Origin: Liminaster sp045576355
GTDB taxonomy: Bacteria > Bacteroidota > Bacteroidia > Bacteroidales > UBA3663
DNA length: 64,000 nucleotides
NCBI GenBank assembly: GCA_045576355.1
Contig: JAZNGG010000001.1
Coordinates: forward strand, 11,477-75,476
Direction of reading: 5' to 3'
Notes under the pieces: generated by a model
What the model saw: only the letters and a program-made list of their open reading frames with translations
Database searches by the model: none
What the model was told of the DNA's origin: nothing
Made by a program: the position numbers and the translations under genes
Part shown: in pieces, positions 25,153 to 32,649 of the stretch
How the letters are laid out: each line of letters opens with the position of its first letter
Position numbering within the stretch: the first letter of the stretch is position 1

Positions 25153-26271
25153 ATGAGAAAACATTGTATTTTATTTCCTGCGTTTTTATTATTCGCGTTT
25201 GTGGCTTTAGTTTCCTGCGGTAAAGGCAATAAATATAACGTAGAAGGTGTGGTAGAGGTGGATGATTATGATTCGTTGATGGCATATCTTCTCGATTATA
25301 AGGCAGAAGTGATAGACTCCTCTCTTATTTTGGATAATCATTTCTATTTTTCGGGAGAAGTGGAAGAGCCAGAATTGGTAACGCTTGTCTGCGGATATGC
25401 CAGCGGACAATTTGCATTAGAACCAGGAGATATTCAACTGAATGTGACCTTACAGGATATTCTTCCGATGGGAACGCCTACCAATGATGAAATTAACGTC
25501 TTTAAAGGACAACTTGCAGCAAAGGCAGAGGAGGCAATGGGGAAATTAACCCTTTTACAAAGTATGCAGGAGGAAGATTCTTCTTCAAATCTATCTTTTG
25601 ATAGTTTGATCTATGAGATAAATAATAATTATGTAAAAGATATTACATCCCTTTTAGATTCTGTTTATAATGCTAATCCGGATAATCTATTAGGATTATA
25701 TGTTTATATTCTAAAATTATGGAATATCGATTCTTTACCCGAGGCAGAAGCAATGGTTGCAGAAGCAAGTCCTTTTATTGCTAAAAATCCTTATGTGACA
25801 CAATATTTAGAGTATTTAATCCAAGTGGACTCTCCTCAGATTGGAGGATTAAATGGGGTGGATGATAATCAGTTGTTTATCGATTTTGAAGGTAAAACAT
25901 CTGATGGAAAAACAGCTCGCCTTAGCGATTATGTTGGTAAAGGAAAACCAGTGTTAGTCGATTTCTGGGCTTCTTGGTGTGGTCCTTGTCGTGCGGAAAC
26001 TCCAACGCTCAAGAAAGTGGCTGATCAGTATAAAGACAAATTGGTTGTGTTAGGTATTGCTGTCTCTGACGAGGTAAAAAATCATTTAGCAGCTGTGGAA
26101 GAATTAGGTATAACATGGCCTCAGATTTTGGATAGTAAGGGCGAGGCTGCTGAGGCATATAATGTGCAGACTATACCTTTTATTATATTGTTTGCTCCTG
26201 ATGGTACAGTATATAAACAGAATCTGAGAGGCGAGCAGATTGAGGCGGCTGTTTCTGAACTTATACAATAG
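25153..26271 (+). CDS. TlpA-like thioredoxin-fold lipoprotein
   Basis: This 372-residue protein has a lipoprotein signal peptide with Cys22 in ALVSCGKGN. The N-terminal part (about 30-130) resembles the DUF4369 beta-domain, a helical middle follows, and a C-terminal thioredoxin-like domain carries FWASWCGPCRAET (Cys276 and Cys279). It is expected to be membrane-anchored in the periplasm and to reduce or exchange disulfides. Such proteins are common and multiple in Bacteroidota. Confidence 0.88.
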   Translation: MRKHCILFPAFLLFAFVALVSCGKGNKYNVEGVVEVDDYDSLMAYLLDYKAEVIDSSLILDNHFYFSGEVEEPELVTLVCGYASGQFALEPGDIQLNVTLQDILPMGTPTNDEINVFKGQLAAKAEEAMGKLTLLQSMQEEDSSSNLSFDSLIYEINNNYVKDITSLLDSVYNANPDNLLGLYVYILKLWNIDSLPEAEAMVAEASPFIAKNPYVTQYLEYLIQVDSPQIGGLNGVDDNQLFIDFEGKTSDGKTARLSDYVGKGKPVLVDFWASWCGPCRAETPTLKKVADQYKDKLVVLGIAVSDEVKNHLAAVEELGITWPQILDSKGEAAEAYNVQTIPFIILFAPDGTVYKQNLRGEQIEAAVSELIQ

Positions 26272-26314
26272 TATTCCAAAGTAATACGAGTCTTTTAACT
26301 ATTTATTTTACTGA

Positions 26315-26926
26315 GTGCAAGTCGAAAAGGTTATATTAGGAATTGATCCCGGAACGAATGTTATGGGTTATGGAGTGCTTGAAGTAGTTTCCGGCAAACC
26401 CAGATTGGTTGTAATGGGAGTTTTGCAGTTGTCAAAGTTTGACAGCCATTACTTACGACTCAAGAGGATCTTTGAGAGAGTACTTAGCCTGATAGATCAA
26501 TATCATCCGGATGAATTAGCTATCGAATCGCCATTTGTCGGAATCAATCCACAGTCGATGATAAAACTTTGTCGTGCCCAAGGTGTAGCGATGGCTGCTT
26601 GCGTTTCTCGGGAGATCCCCGTATTTGAATATCCGCCGATGAAAATAAAAATTGCGATTACAGGTAATGGGGCAGCAACTAAAGAGCAGGTGGCAGCCAT
26701 GTTACAACGGACTCTGAAGATATCAGAAGCAGATCTTAATCCTAAGTTAGATGCTACGGATGCAGTTGCTATAGCACTTTGTCATTATTATACTTCTTCT
26801 AAACCATTGATGTCTAGTGGGGGAGGAAGTAAAAATTGGAAAGAATTTTTGGCGCATAATGCTAGCCGAATACATCAGCATCAAATACCGACAGAAAAGA
26901 AAAATGGAAGTAAAGCTGTAAAGTAA
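26315..26926 (+). CDS. ruvC: Holliday junction resolvase RuvC
   Basis: This 203-residue endonuclease resolves four-way DNA junctions with RuvAB. The first catalytic aspartate is in ILGIDPGTNVMGYGVL, the glutamate in LAIESPF, and the final acidic residues in NPKLDATDAVAIALCHY. No ATG lies near the conserved start, so the GTG at 26315 is the best start. The C-terminal tail after the last helix is slightly longer than usual and basic. Confidence 0.95.
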   Translation: MQVEKVILGIDPGTNVMGYGVLEVVSGKPRLVVMGVLQLSKFDSHYLRLKRIFERVLSLIDQYHPDELAIESPFVGINPQSMIKLCRAQGVAMAACVSREIPVFEYPPMKIKIAITGNGAATKEQVAAMLQRTLKISEADLNPKLDATDAVAIALCHYYTSSKPLMSSGGGSKNWKEFLAHNASRIHQHQIPTEKKNGSKAVK

Positions 26927-27121
26927 ATTAGGATTCCGAACAGAGATCACCTAAAGTGTTTGGCAATAAATATTTCTTCCGGTTCATCTCTCCGGCAATT
27001 TCTCTCTCTTAATCCATCGATTATGTCATTTGCGTTGAGCAAAAAGTGGAGAAAAATTGTCGTTTTAGTGGAAAAAAGGTCATTTTTTATTGTCCTTTTT
27101 ATCCAATTGAAGCAAAGCAGC

Positions 27122-27129
27122 TATATTTG
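27122..27129 (+). promoter_or_regulatory. -7 element upstream of small membrane gene
   Basis: TATATTTG followed by CAC. The -33 partner is not clear. It predicts a leader of about 70 bases for the 31-residue gene. Confidence 0.5.
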
Positions 27130-27206
27130 CACTAACGATTTGTAACAGAATCGATATTTATAAATTGCATTGGTTTTTAGTATTAACAACTAAAATTTAA
27201 GGTATT

Positions 27207-27302
27207 ATGTTATCTATTTTTAAGCACAAACATCTCATGATGGCAGCTATTGTAAGCTATGTGATCGCGATGATGTACATTATGTGGGAAATGGTTAAAT
27301 AA
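27207..27302 (+). CDS. 31-residue single-pass membrane protein
   Basis: An ATG frame of 31 codons begins MLSIFKHKHLMMAAIV, with a basic N-terminal segment, then one hydrophobic helix rich in alanine, isoleucine and methionine (residues 11-27) and the end WEMVK. A -7 element lies upstream and a strong terminator 45 bases downstream, so the unit has its own transcript. The positive-inside pattern suggests the N-terminus is cytoplasmic. I do not recognise a family. Six methionines in 31 residues is unusual. Confidence 0.6.
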   Translation: MLSIFKHKHLMMAAIVSYVIAMMYIMWEMVK

Positions 27303-27345
27303 TAAACCTTCCCTTTTAGAACGAAAAGAACAAATGTTTATACAA

Positions 27346-27389
27346 AAAGAAAGCGACGCTCAATTTATATTGGACGTCGTTTTTCTTTT
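27346..27389 (+). terminator. terminator of small membrane gene
   Basis: AAAGAAAGCGACG pairs with CGTCGTTTTTCTTT around an approximately 16-base loop; the right arm doubles as the T tract. Confidence 0.8.
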
Positions 27390-27464
27390 GTTATTTTGTC
27401 CACCCAGCTCCGAATTGGGCGTTAAGAAAAAACAAAAACCGCAACATGAATTCATGTCGCGGCT

Positions 27465-27538
27465 TGGTAGTCCTACAAGGATTCGAACCTTGGCAAGCAG
27501 AACCAAAATCTGATGTGCTACCATTACACCATAGGACT
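27465..27538 (-). tRNA. tRNA-Gln (anticodon UUG)
   Basis: On the minus strand a 74-base cloverleaf includes an encoded CCA end. The acceptor stem is AGTCCTA / TAGGACT with discriminator A, U8 is present, the anticodon loop is TTTTGGT (anticodon TTG, genomic 27504-27506), and the T arm is CAAGG-TTCGAAT-CCTTG. A good promoter lies just upstream at 27558-27589. Confidence 0.95.
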
Positions 27539-27557
27539 ATCCTGTGTTTTGCGGGTG

Positions 27558-27589
27558 CAAATATAATGCTAATTATTTTATTGGCCAAA
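27558..27589 (-). promoter_or_regulatory. Bacteroidota-type promoter for tRNA-Gln
   Basis: On the minus strand TTTG (27589-27586), 20 bases, TATATTTG (27565-27558), followed about 20 bases later by the mature 5' end of the tRNA. Confidence 0.8.
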
Positions 27590-27896
27590 AAAAACAGTAA
27601 AAAACATTATTTTTCTCACCCTTTTTTGCTTTTTTATTCATAACAAACGCACATAAGTACAAAACTAATTATTTTAAGAAGCCGAAAATAAAGATCATTA
27701 ATTCTGTATTTATTTATTTTTTGTTGAAGCCGATATATTATCTTCAATTCAGAGATAGAAATACATTTTAATAATAACAATATAGTCAAAAAAGTTTTTT
27801 CTGACATTTTTTGAGAGATAAAGGGAGCAGATAATGAAAAAATTTGTATCTTTCGGCCATAAAATTTGAAAGTCACTTTTCTTTTTAATTATAGTT
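27590..27896. other. AT-rich intergenic region
   Basis: About 300 very AT-rich bases between the divergent tRNA-Gln and kinase genes. TATCTTTC at about 27847-27854 could be the -7 element of the downstream gene. No gene or structured RNA is apparent. Confidence 0.4.
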
Positions 27897-29552
27897 ATGG
27901 AAACAAAAGTCTATTGTACTAATGATCAGACCTATTATAATGTTATCAAAGGAACTCCACTTAGAAATCTGTATGAACGTCTGCCACAAAAATTAGCTTA
28001 TCCATGTGTCGGTGCTAAAGCAAATGCTCACACTGTAGGTCTAAATTATACTCTTTTTACACCTCAGGATATAACTTTTTTAGATATCACTTCTGCTACC
28101 GGTATGCGCATCTATGTCAGGACACTCTGTTTTGTCCTTTGCTGTGCTGTCAACGATGTATCCCCGGAAAATAAGGTGCGAATTGAGCATTCATTCTCTC
28201 ATAATTATTATGCGACTCTTTCCGGATGTACAAAAGTTTCAGAGGATTTGTGCCTAAGCATTAAGAATCGTATGCAAGAACTCATTCACGCAGATGTTCC
28301 CTTTAAAAGAGAAGAAACACATGTGACAGAGGTTGTAAAATTGTTTAGAGAGAGAGGTTTTGAAGATAAGGCAACGCTGTTAGAGACGAGTGGAAAACTC
28401 TATTCGGTCTATTATGAAATGAATAATTATATTGATTTTTATTATAGTGCACTTTTGCCCTCTACAGGAGGTTTGACTCTGTTTGATTTGGTGCCTTTCG
28501 AACAAGGATTGCTATTGGTCGTTCCTAAGCAGAATAATCCCACTGAGTTAGAGCCAGTGCAGTATCAGCCAAAGATGATGGAGATTCTGTCAGAGAATAA
28601 GAGATTTAATATGCTGGCAGGATTACACAATGTGGGATGTTTGAATACTGTAATTGAAAAAGGACATGTAGGAGATATCATACGTCTCAATGAAGCTTTG
28701 CAAGAAAAGCGTTTGGCTGCAATTGCAGAAGAGATTGCTGCACGCCCTGAAATAAAAGTTGTATTGATAGCAGGACCATCGTCTTCTGGTAAGACCTCTA
28801 CTTCCCGACGTCTTTCTGTGCAGTTGATGACTTGTCTGAAGAAACCCAAATATTTGTCTCTTGATAATTGGTTTGTCAATAGGGATGCGACCCCTCTTGA
28901 TGAAGATGGAGAAAAGGATTTCGAGTCAATATATGCTCTTGATTTACCTCGTCTCAATCAAGATTTGCAAGATCTTTTAGATGGTAAAGTGATCGATCTT
29001 CCGACTTATAATTTTCAAACCGGAAAGCGGGAATATAACGGCCAGACTTTACAACTTTCTGCAGAGACGATTTTGGTTATTGAGGGAATCCATGCCCTCA
29101 ATCCGATGTTAACATCCAAAATAGCCGACGATTGTATCTATCGTATATATGCTTCTGCACTTACTACGATTTCTTTGGATGATCACAATTGGATTCCTAC
29201 TACAGATAATCGACTTCTGCGTCGCATCATCCGAGATTATCAATATCGTGGATGTTCTGCTGCTGACACGATTCGTCGGTGGGAGAGTGTAAGGCGTGGA
29301 GAGGAGAAGTGGATTTTCCCCTTCCAGGAAAATGCGGATGCAATTTTTAATACAGCGATGATTTATGAACTCCCTGCTATCAAGGAGCAAGCGACCACAG
29401 TGCTTCGAGAGGTGCGTCATGATACTCCTGAGGCGGTAGAGGCCAATCGCCTTTTGCGATTCCTCTCTTACTTTAGGTCGATATATGATAATGAGATTCC
29501 TCGTACATCTTTGTTGAGAGAGTTTTTAGGAGGATCTGTGTTTGATCTTTAA
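27897..29552 (+). CDS. nucleoside (uridine) kinase-like protein with ThrRS-like N-terminus
   Basis: This 551-residue protein has an N-terminal half resembling the TGS and second additional domains of threonyl-tRNA synthetase (KGTPLRNLYERL, ENKVRIEHSFSHNYYATL). A C-terminal P-loop kinase domain of the phosphoribulokinase/uridine kinase family begins near residue 290 with LIAGPSSSGKTSTSRRL and continues with SLDNWFV, LPTYNFQTGKREY and VIEGIHALNP. It is the type annotated as nucleoside kinase in Bacteroidota and Firmicutes. The exact substrate is uncertain. Confidence 0.88.
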   Translation: METKVYCTNDQTYYNVIKGTPLRNLYERLPQKLAYPCVGAKANAHTVGLNYTLFTPQDITFLDITSATGMRIYVRTLCFVLCCAVNDVSPENKVRIEHSFSHNYYATLSGCTKVSEDLCLSIKNRMQELIHADVPFKREETHVTEVVKLFRERGFEDKATLLETSGKLYSVYYEMNNYIDFYYSALLPSTGGLTLFDLVPFEQGLLLVVPKQNNPTELEPVQYQPKMMEILSENKRFNMLAGLHNVGCLNTVIEKGHVGDIIRLNEALQEKRLAAIAEEIAARPEIKVVLIAGPSSSGKTSTSRRLSVQLMTCLKKPKYLSLDNWFVNRDATPLDEDGEKDFESIYALDLPRLNQDLQDLLDGKVIDLPTYNFQTGKREYNGQTLQLSAETILVIEGIHALNPMLTSKIADDCIYRIYASALTTISLDDHNWIPTTDNRLLRRIIRDYQYRGCSAADTIRRWESVRRGEEKWIFPFQENADAIFNTAMIYELPAIKEQATTVLREVRHDTPEAVEANRLLRFLSYFRSIYDNEIPRTSLLREFLGGSVFDL

Positions 29553-29605
29553 TAATTTAAAGGTTTGCGTTTTTTCGTTTAATGTTGTTCTTAAACATCT
29601 ATAGT

Positions 29606-30004
29606 ATGAGTAGAGAAGATTATGTAAAAGCTAATAAGGAGTGGCTTGAAGTGAAATCAAAGGAGGATGGTGTTAAAGCACTACCTAAAGGTGTATATTA
29701 CAAAGTGCTAAGTTCCGGTTTACAAGATGGAAAGCATCCAACCCCTCGTAGCATAGTCACAGCGCATTATACCGGATGGACCATCAATGGTAAGAAGTTT
29801 GATAGCAGTCGTGGAGGTATTCCTATTGCCTTTCGCCTTAGTGATCTTATAGAAGGGTGGATAATAGCTATGCAGCAAATGTCAGTGGGAGATAGGTGGG
29901 AGATCTACATCCCGGCAGAGTTGGGATATGGTAGATATTCTCAACCCGGTATCCCCGGAGGATCGACTCTTATTTTTGAGATTGAGTTAATGGGTATAGC
30001 ATAA
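29606..30004 (+). CDS. FKBP-type peptidyl-prolyl isomerase
   Basis: This 132-residue cytosolic protein has an FKBP domain: TAHYTGWTINGKKFDSS, IAFRLSDLIEGWIIAMQQM, RWEIYIPAELGYG and ILIFEIEL-like STLIFEIELM. I chose the ATG at 29606, giving the typical MSREDYVKANKEWLE start; an ATG 24 bases earlier adds residues without family sequence. It catalyses cis-trans isomerisation at proline and may act in folding. It is convergent with typA. Confidence 0.9.
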   Translation: MSREDYVKANKEWLEVKSKEDGVKALPKGVYYKVLSSGLQDGKHPTPRSIVTAHYTGWTINGKKFDSSRGGIPIAFRLSDLIEGWIIAMQQMSVGDRWEIYIPAELGYGRYSQPGIPGGSTLIFEIELMGIA

Positions 30005-30097
30005 CCTTATTACTCTTGTCATCATTACTCCCTTGTATCACAATGGAGGGTAATGTTCTTGTAATTTGTCTGTTTTTTGGTGAGCCATTTAGAGAAT

Positions 30098-30138
30098 AAT
30101 TTCCCCAAGAGGTCAATAAAAGACTTCCTGGGGAAATT
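30098..30138. terminator. hairpin between convergent FKBP and typA genes
   Basis: AATTTCCCCA pairs with TGGGGAAATT, with partial inner pairing of GAGGTC and GACTTC. T-rich sequence follows on both strands, so it may terminate both genes. Confidence 0.7.
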
Positions 30139-30209
30139 TATATAAGATGAAAATAGATAAAGACATTTATTACTATCCGATAAAAGTTGGCAGTGATGTA
30201 TATAAGACA

Positions 30210-32030
30210 TTAATCTTCCTCTTCTGCACTTCTGTTCATGCGTTTTCTTTCTTGTTCGTCAAGAATGATTTTACGCATGCGGAGTGATTGAGGGGTTACC
30301 TCTACATATTCATCTTCCTTGATATACTCAAGAGCCTCTTCGAGAGAGAAAACGATCGGAGGGATTAGAGCGGCCTTTTCGTCAGAGCTTTTTGAGCGCA
30401 TATTAGTAAGTTTTTTTGATTTGGTAACATTGACTACTAAATCACGCTCTTTGGCATGCTCTCCAACAACTTGACCGGCATATACTTCATCTTGTGGGAA
30501 AATAAAGAATTTTCCTCTGTCTTGTAGTTTGTCAAGGGCATAGGCAAAAGCTGTGCCACTCTCCATGCAGATGATGGAGCCATTGGTACGACGGGTGATA
30601 TCTCCTTTCCAGGGTTGATACTCTAAGAATTGATGTGCCATGATGGCTTCACCTGCAGAAGCTGTAAGTACATTGGTACGAAGGCCGATGATACCACGCG
30701 ATGGAATTTGAAACTCCATGTGTATGCGATCGCCTTGTGTGTCCATCGTCATTAACTCTCCGCGCCGACGAGTTACCATGTCTATCATTTTGCTCGAATA
30801 TTCCTCCGGGCAGTTAATGGTCATCTGTTCTATAGGTTCACATTTTTTGCCATCAATTTCTTTGATGATTACTTGCGGTTGACCGATTTGGAGTTCGTAT
30901 CCCTCGCGTCGCATAGTTTCTATGAGGATGGAAAGATGTAATACCCCACGTCCAAAGACCGTCCATGAGCCATCTCGCGTATCATTTTTGGTAACACGGA
31001 GGGCAACATCTTTCTCCAATTCTTTCATAAGACGATCGTGAATCTGACGGGAAGTGACAAACTTGCCTTCCTTACCAAAGAATGGGGAGTCGTTGATACA
31101 GAAAGTCATGGACATAGTCGGTTCGTCCACAGTAATGCCGGGCATGATTTCTGCTGCTTCGATGTCGCTGATGGTATCTCCAATTTCAAATCCATCTATG
31201 CCGGTCATGGCACAAATGTCACCGGAGTGAGCCTCCTCAACTTTCTTTTTGCCCATGCCTTCAAAAGTGTACAACTCTTTGATACGACATTTCGTATTGG
31301 TTCCATCCTGTTTCATTAACAAAATTTCTTGTCCTGCTCTCATTGTTCCGCGGTGTACTCGCCCTATGGCGATGCGGCCGACAAAAGAAGAGTACTCTAG
31401 CGATGTGATCAGCATCGATGAGGGACCTTCGTTGTATTTGGGAGCCGGTATATATTGTACGATAGCATCCAAGAGTGGGGTGACATTGTCTGTCGGTTTT
31501 TGCCAATCAGTACTCATCCATCCATTTTTAGCGGAGCCGAAAATAGTGAAGAAATCAAGTTGCTCTTCGGTCGCATCCAGATTGAACATAAGATCAAATA
31601 CCATCTCTTGCACTTGCTCAGGGCGGCAGTTGAGTTTGTCCACTTTGTTGATAACAACGATGGGTTTAAGTCCGATTTGTAATGCTTTTTGGAGTACGAA
31701 ACGTGTTTGGGGCATGGGGCCTTCGAAAGCATCTACAAGCAGAATACAACCATCTGCCATATTCAAGACGCGTTCTACCTCTCCTCCGAAGTCAGAGTGA
31801 CCGGGAGTGTCAATGATGTTAATTTTTGTCCCTTTATAATTGATAGAGACGTTTTTTGAGAGGATGGTGATGCCGCGTTCTCGCTCTAACTCGTTATTGT
31901 CTAATAAGAGATCACTCGTGCTTTGATTTTCCCGAAAAAGGTTTCCGGCATGGAGTAACTTATCAACCAACGTTGTTTTACCGTGGTCAACGTGTGCGAT
32001 GATAGCAATGTTGCGGATATTTTGTTGCAT
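30210..32030 (-). CDS. typA: translational GTPase TypA/BipA
   Basis: This 606-residue GTPase belongs to the EF-G-like family and binds ribosomes, assisting 50S assembly and stress adaptation. G1 is AHVDHGKTTLVD, switch I has ERERGITIL, G3 is DTPGHSDFGGEV and G4 is NKVDK. The later EF-G-like domains include RRGELMTMDTQGDR and RGIIGLRTNVLTASAGEAIM. Length is normal. It follows the small lipoprotein gene on the same strand. Confidence 0.97.
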   Translation of the reverse strand: MQQNIRNIAIIAHVDHGKTTLVDKLLHAGNLFRENQSTSDLLLDNNELERERGITILSKNVSINYKGTKINIIDTPGHSDFGGEVERVLNMADGCILLVDAFEGPMPQTRFVLQKALQIGLKPIVVINKVDKLNCRPEQVQEMVFDLMFNLDATEEQLDFFTIFGSAKNGWMSTDWQKPTDNVTPLLDAIVQYIPAPKYNEGPSSMLITSLEYSSFVGRIAIGRVHRGTMRAGQEILLMKQDGTNTKCRIKELYTFEGMGKKKVEEAHSGDICAMTGIDGFEIGDTISDIEAAEIMPGITVDEPTMSMTFCINDSPFFGKEGKFVTSRQIHDRLMKELEKDVALRVTKNDTRDGSWTVFGRGVLHLSILIETMRREGYELQIGQPQVIIKEIDGKKCEPIEQMTINCPEEYSSKMIDMVTRRRGELMTMDTQGDRIHMEFQIPSRGIIGLRTNVLTASAGEAIMAHQFLEYQPWKGDITRRTNGSIICMESGTAFAYALDKLQDRGKFFIFPQDEVYAGQVVGEHAKERDLVVNVTKSKKLTNMRSKSSDEKAALIPPIVFSLEEALEYIKEDEYVEVTPQSLRMRKIILDEQERKRMNRSAEEED

Positions 32031-32051
32031 AATGATTAGAAAATAAACTTA

Positions 32052-32579
32052 TTAGTTTATGTAAGGCACAGATTCTCCTGACTTAAATATGAGAGGGAGT
32101 CCGCCACAATTCATTTGAAATACCAAACTATCTTTAGTGATTTTGCCGCTGAAATCAGAGATTGTTTTATCTGCGTAAGGAACCCAAGTTTCACTCATTT
32201 TCATCAATGGAACGATGCTCCCATGACGGAGAGAAAGTGTCCCATTGGTGTTGGCTACGTCTGTAATGCAGATCGCCTGAAGAGAGATAGGCATGTAGTT
32301 TGAGAATTTTATATTATGCATAATAATGCTGTCTCCGTTTTCGGTTTTTCTGGCATGAACGTAGTCTGTGATACAGATTGTATCTCGGTCGAGTCTCCCG
32401 CCCATGTAGGTCTGAAATTTACCTCTGTATCGATCGATATTTGTTGCTGTGCCGTCGGGGTTAACGATCTCGCCGAAGTTAACATCGTTATCCTCGTGGC
32501 ATGATACGAACATAGTGCATAATAGGGCGATGATAAAACCTAAGAAGAACTTGATTTCATAATGCTTTTTCTGTGTCAT
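32052..32579 (-). CDS. putative lipoprotein, unknown function
   Basis: This 175-residue protein has a lipoprotein signal: basic MTQKKHYEIK, a hydrophobic stretch and LCTMFVSCHEDND with Cys27. The mature part looks beta-rich, with IDRYRGKFQTYMGG and DSLVFQMNCGGLPLI. I do not recognise the family; it faintly resembles the small DUF48xx calycin-like lipoproteins of Bacteroides. It lies 70 bases downstream of a TonB-dependent receptor and may work with it at the cell surface, which is an inference. The ATG at 32579 is chosen over one 30 bases earlier because it gives a proper signal peptide. Confidence 0.65.
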   Translation of the reverse strand: MTQKKHYEIKFFLGFIIALLCTMFVSCHEDNDVNFGEIVNPDGTATNIDRYRGKFQTYMGGRLDRDTICITDYVHARKTENGDSIIMHNIKFSNYMPISLQAICITDVANTNGTLSLRHGSIVPLMKMSETWVPYADKTISDFSGKITKDSLVFQMNCGGLPLIFKSGESVPYIN

Positions 32580-32649
32580 AGTTTGAATGATTGATTTATA
32601 GTTTGACATTATTTATATTTGCTGTTATTGTATATGGTTTTTAGAAAAC

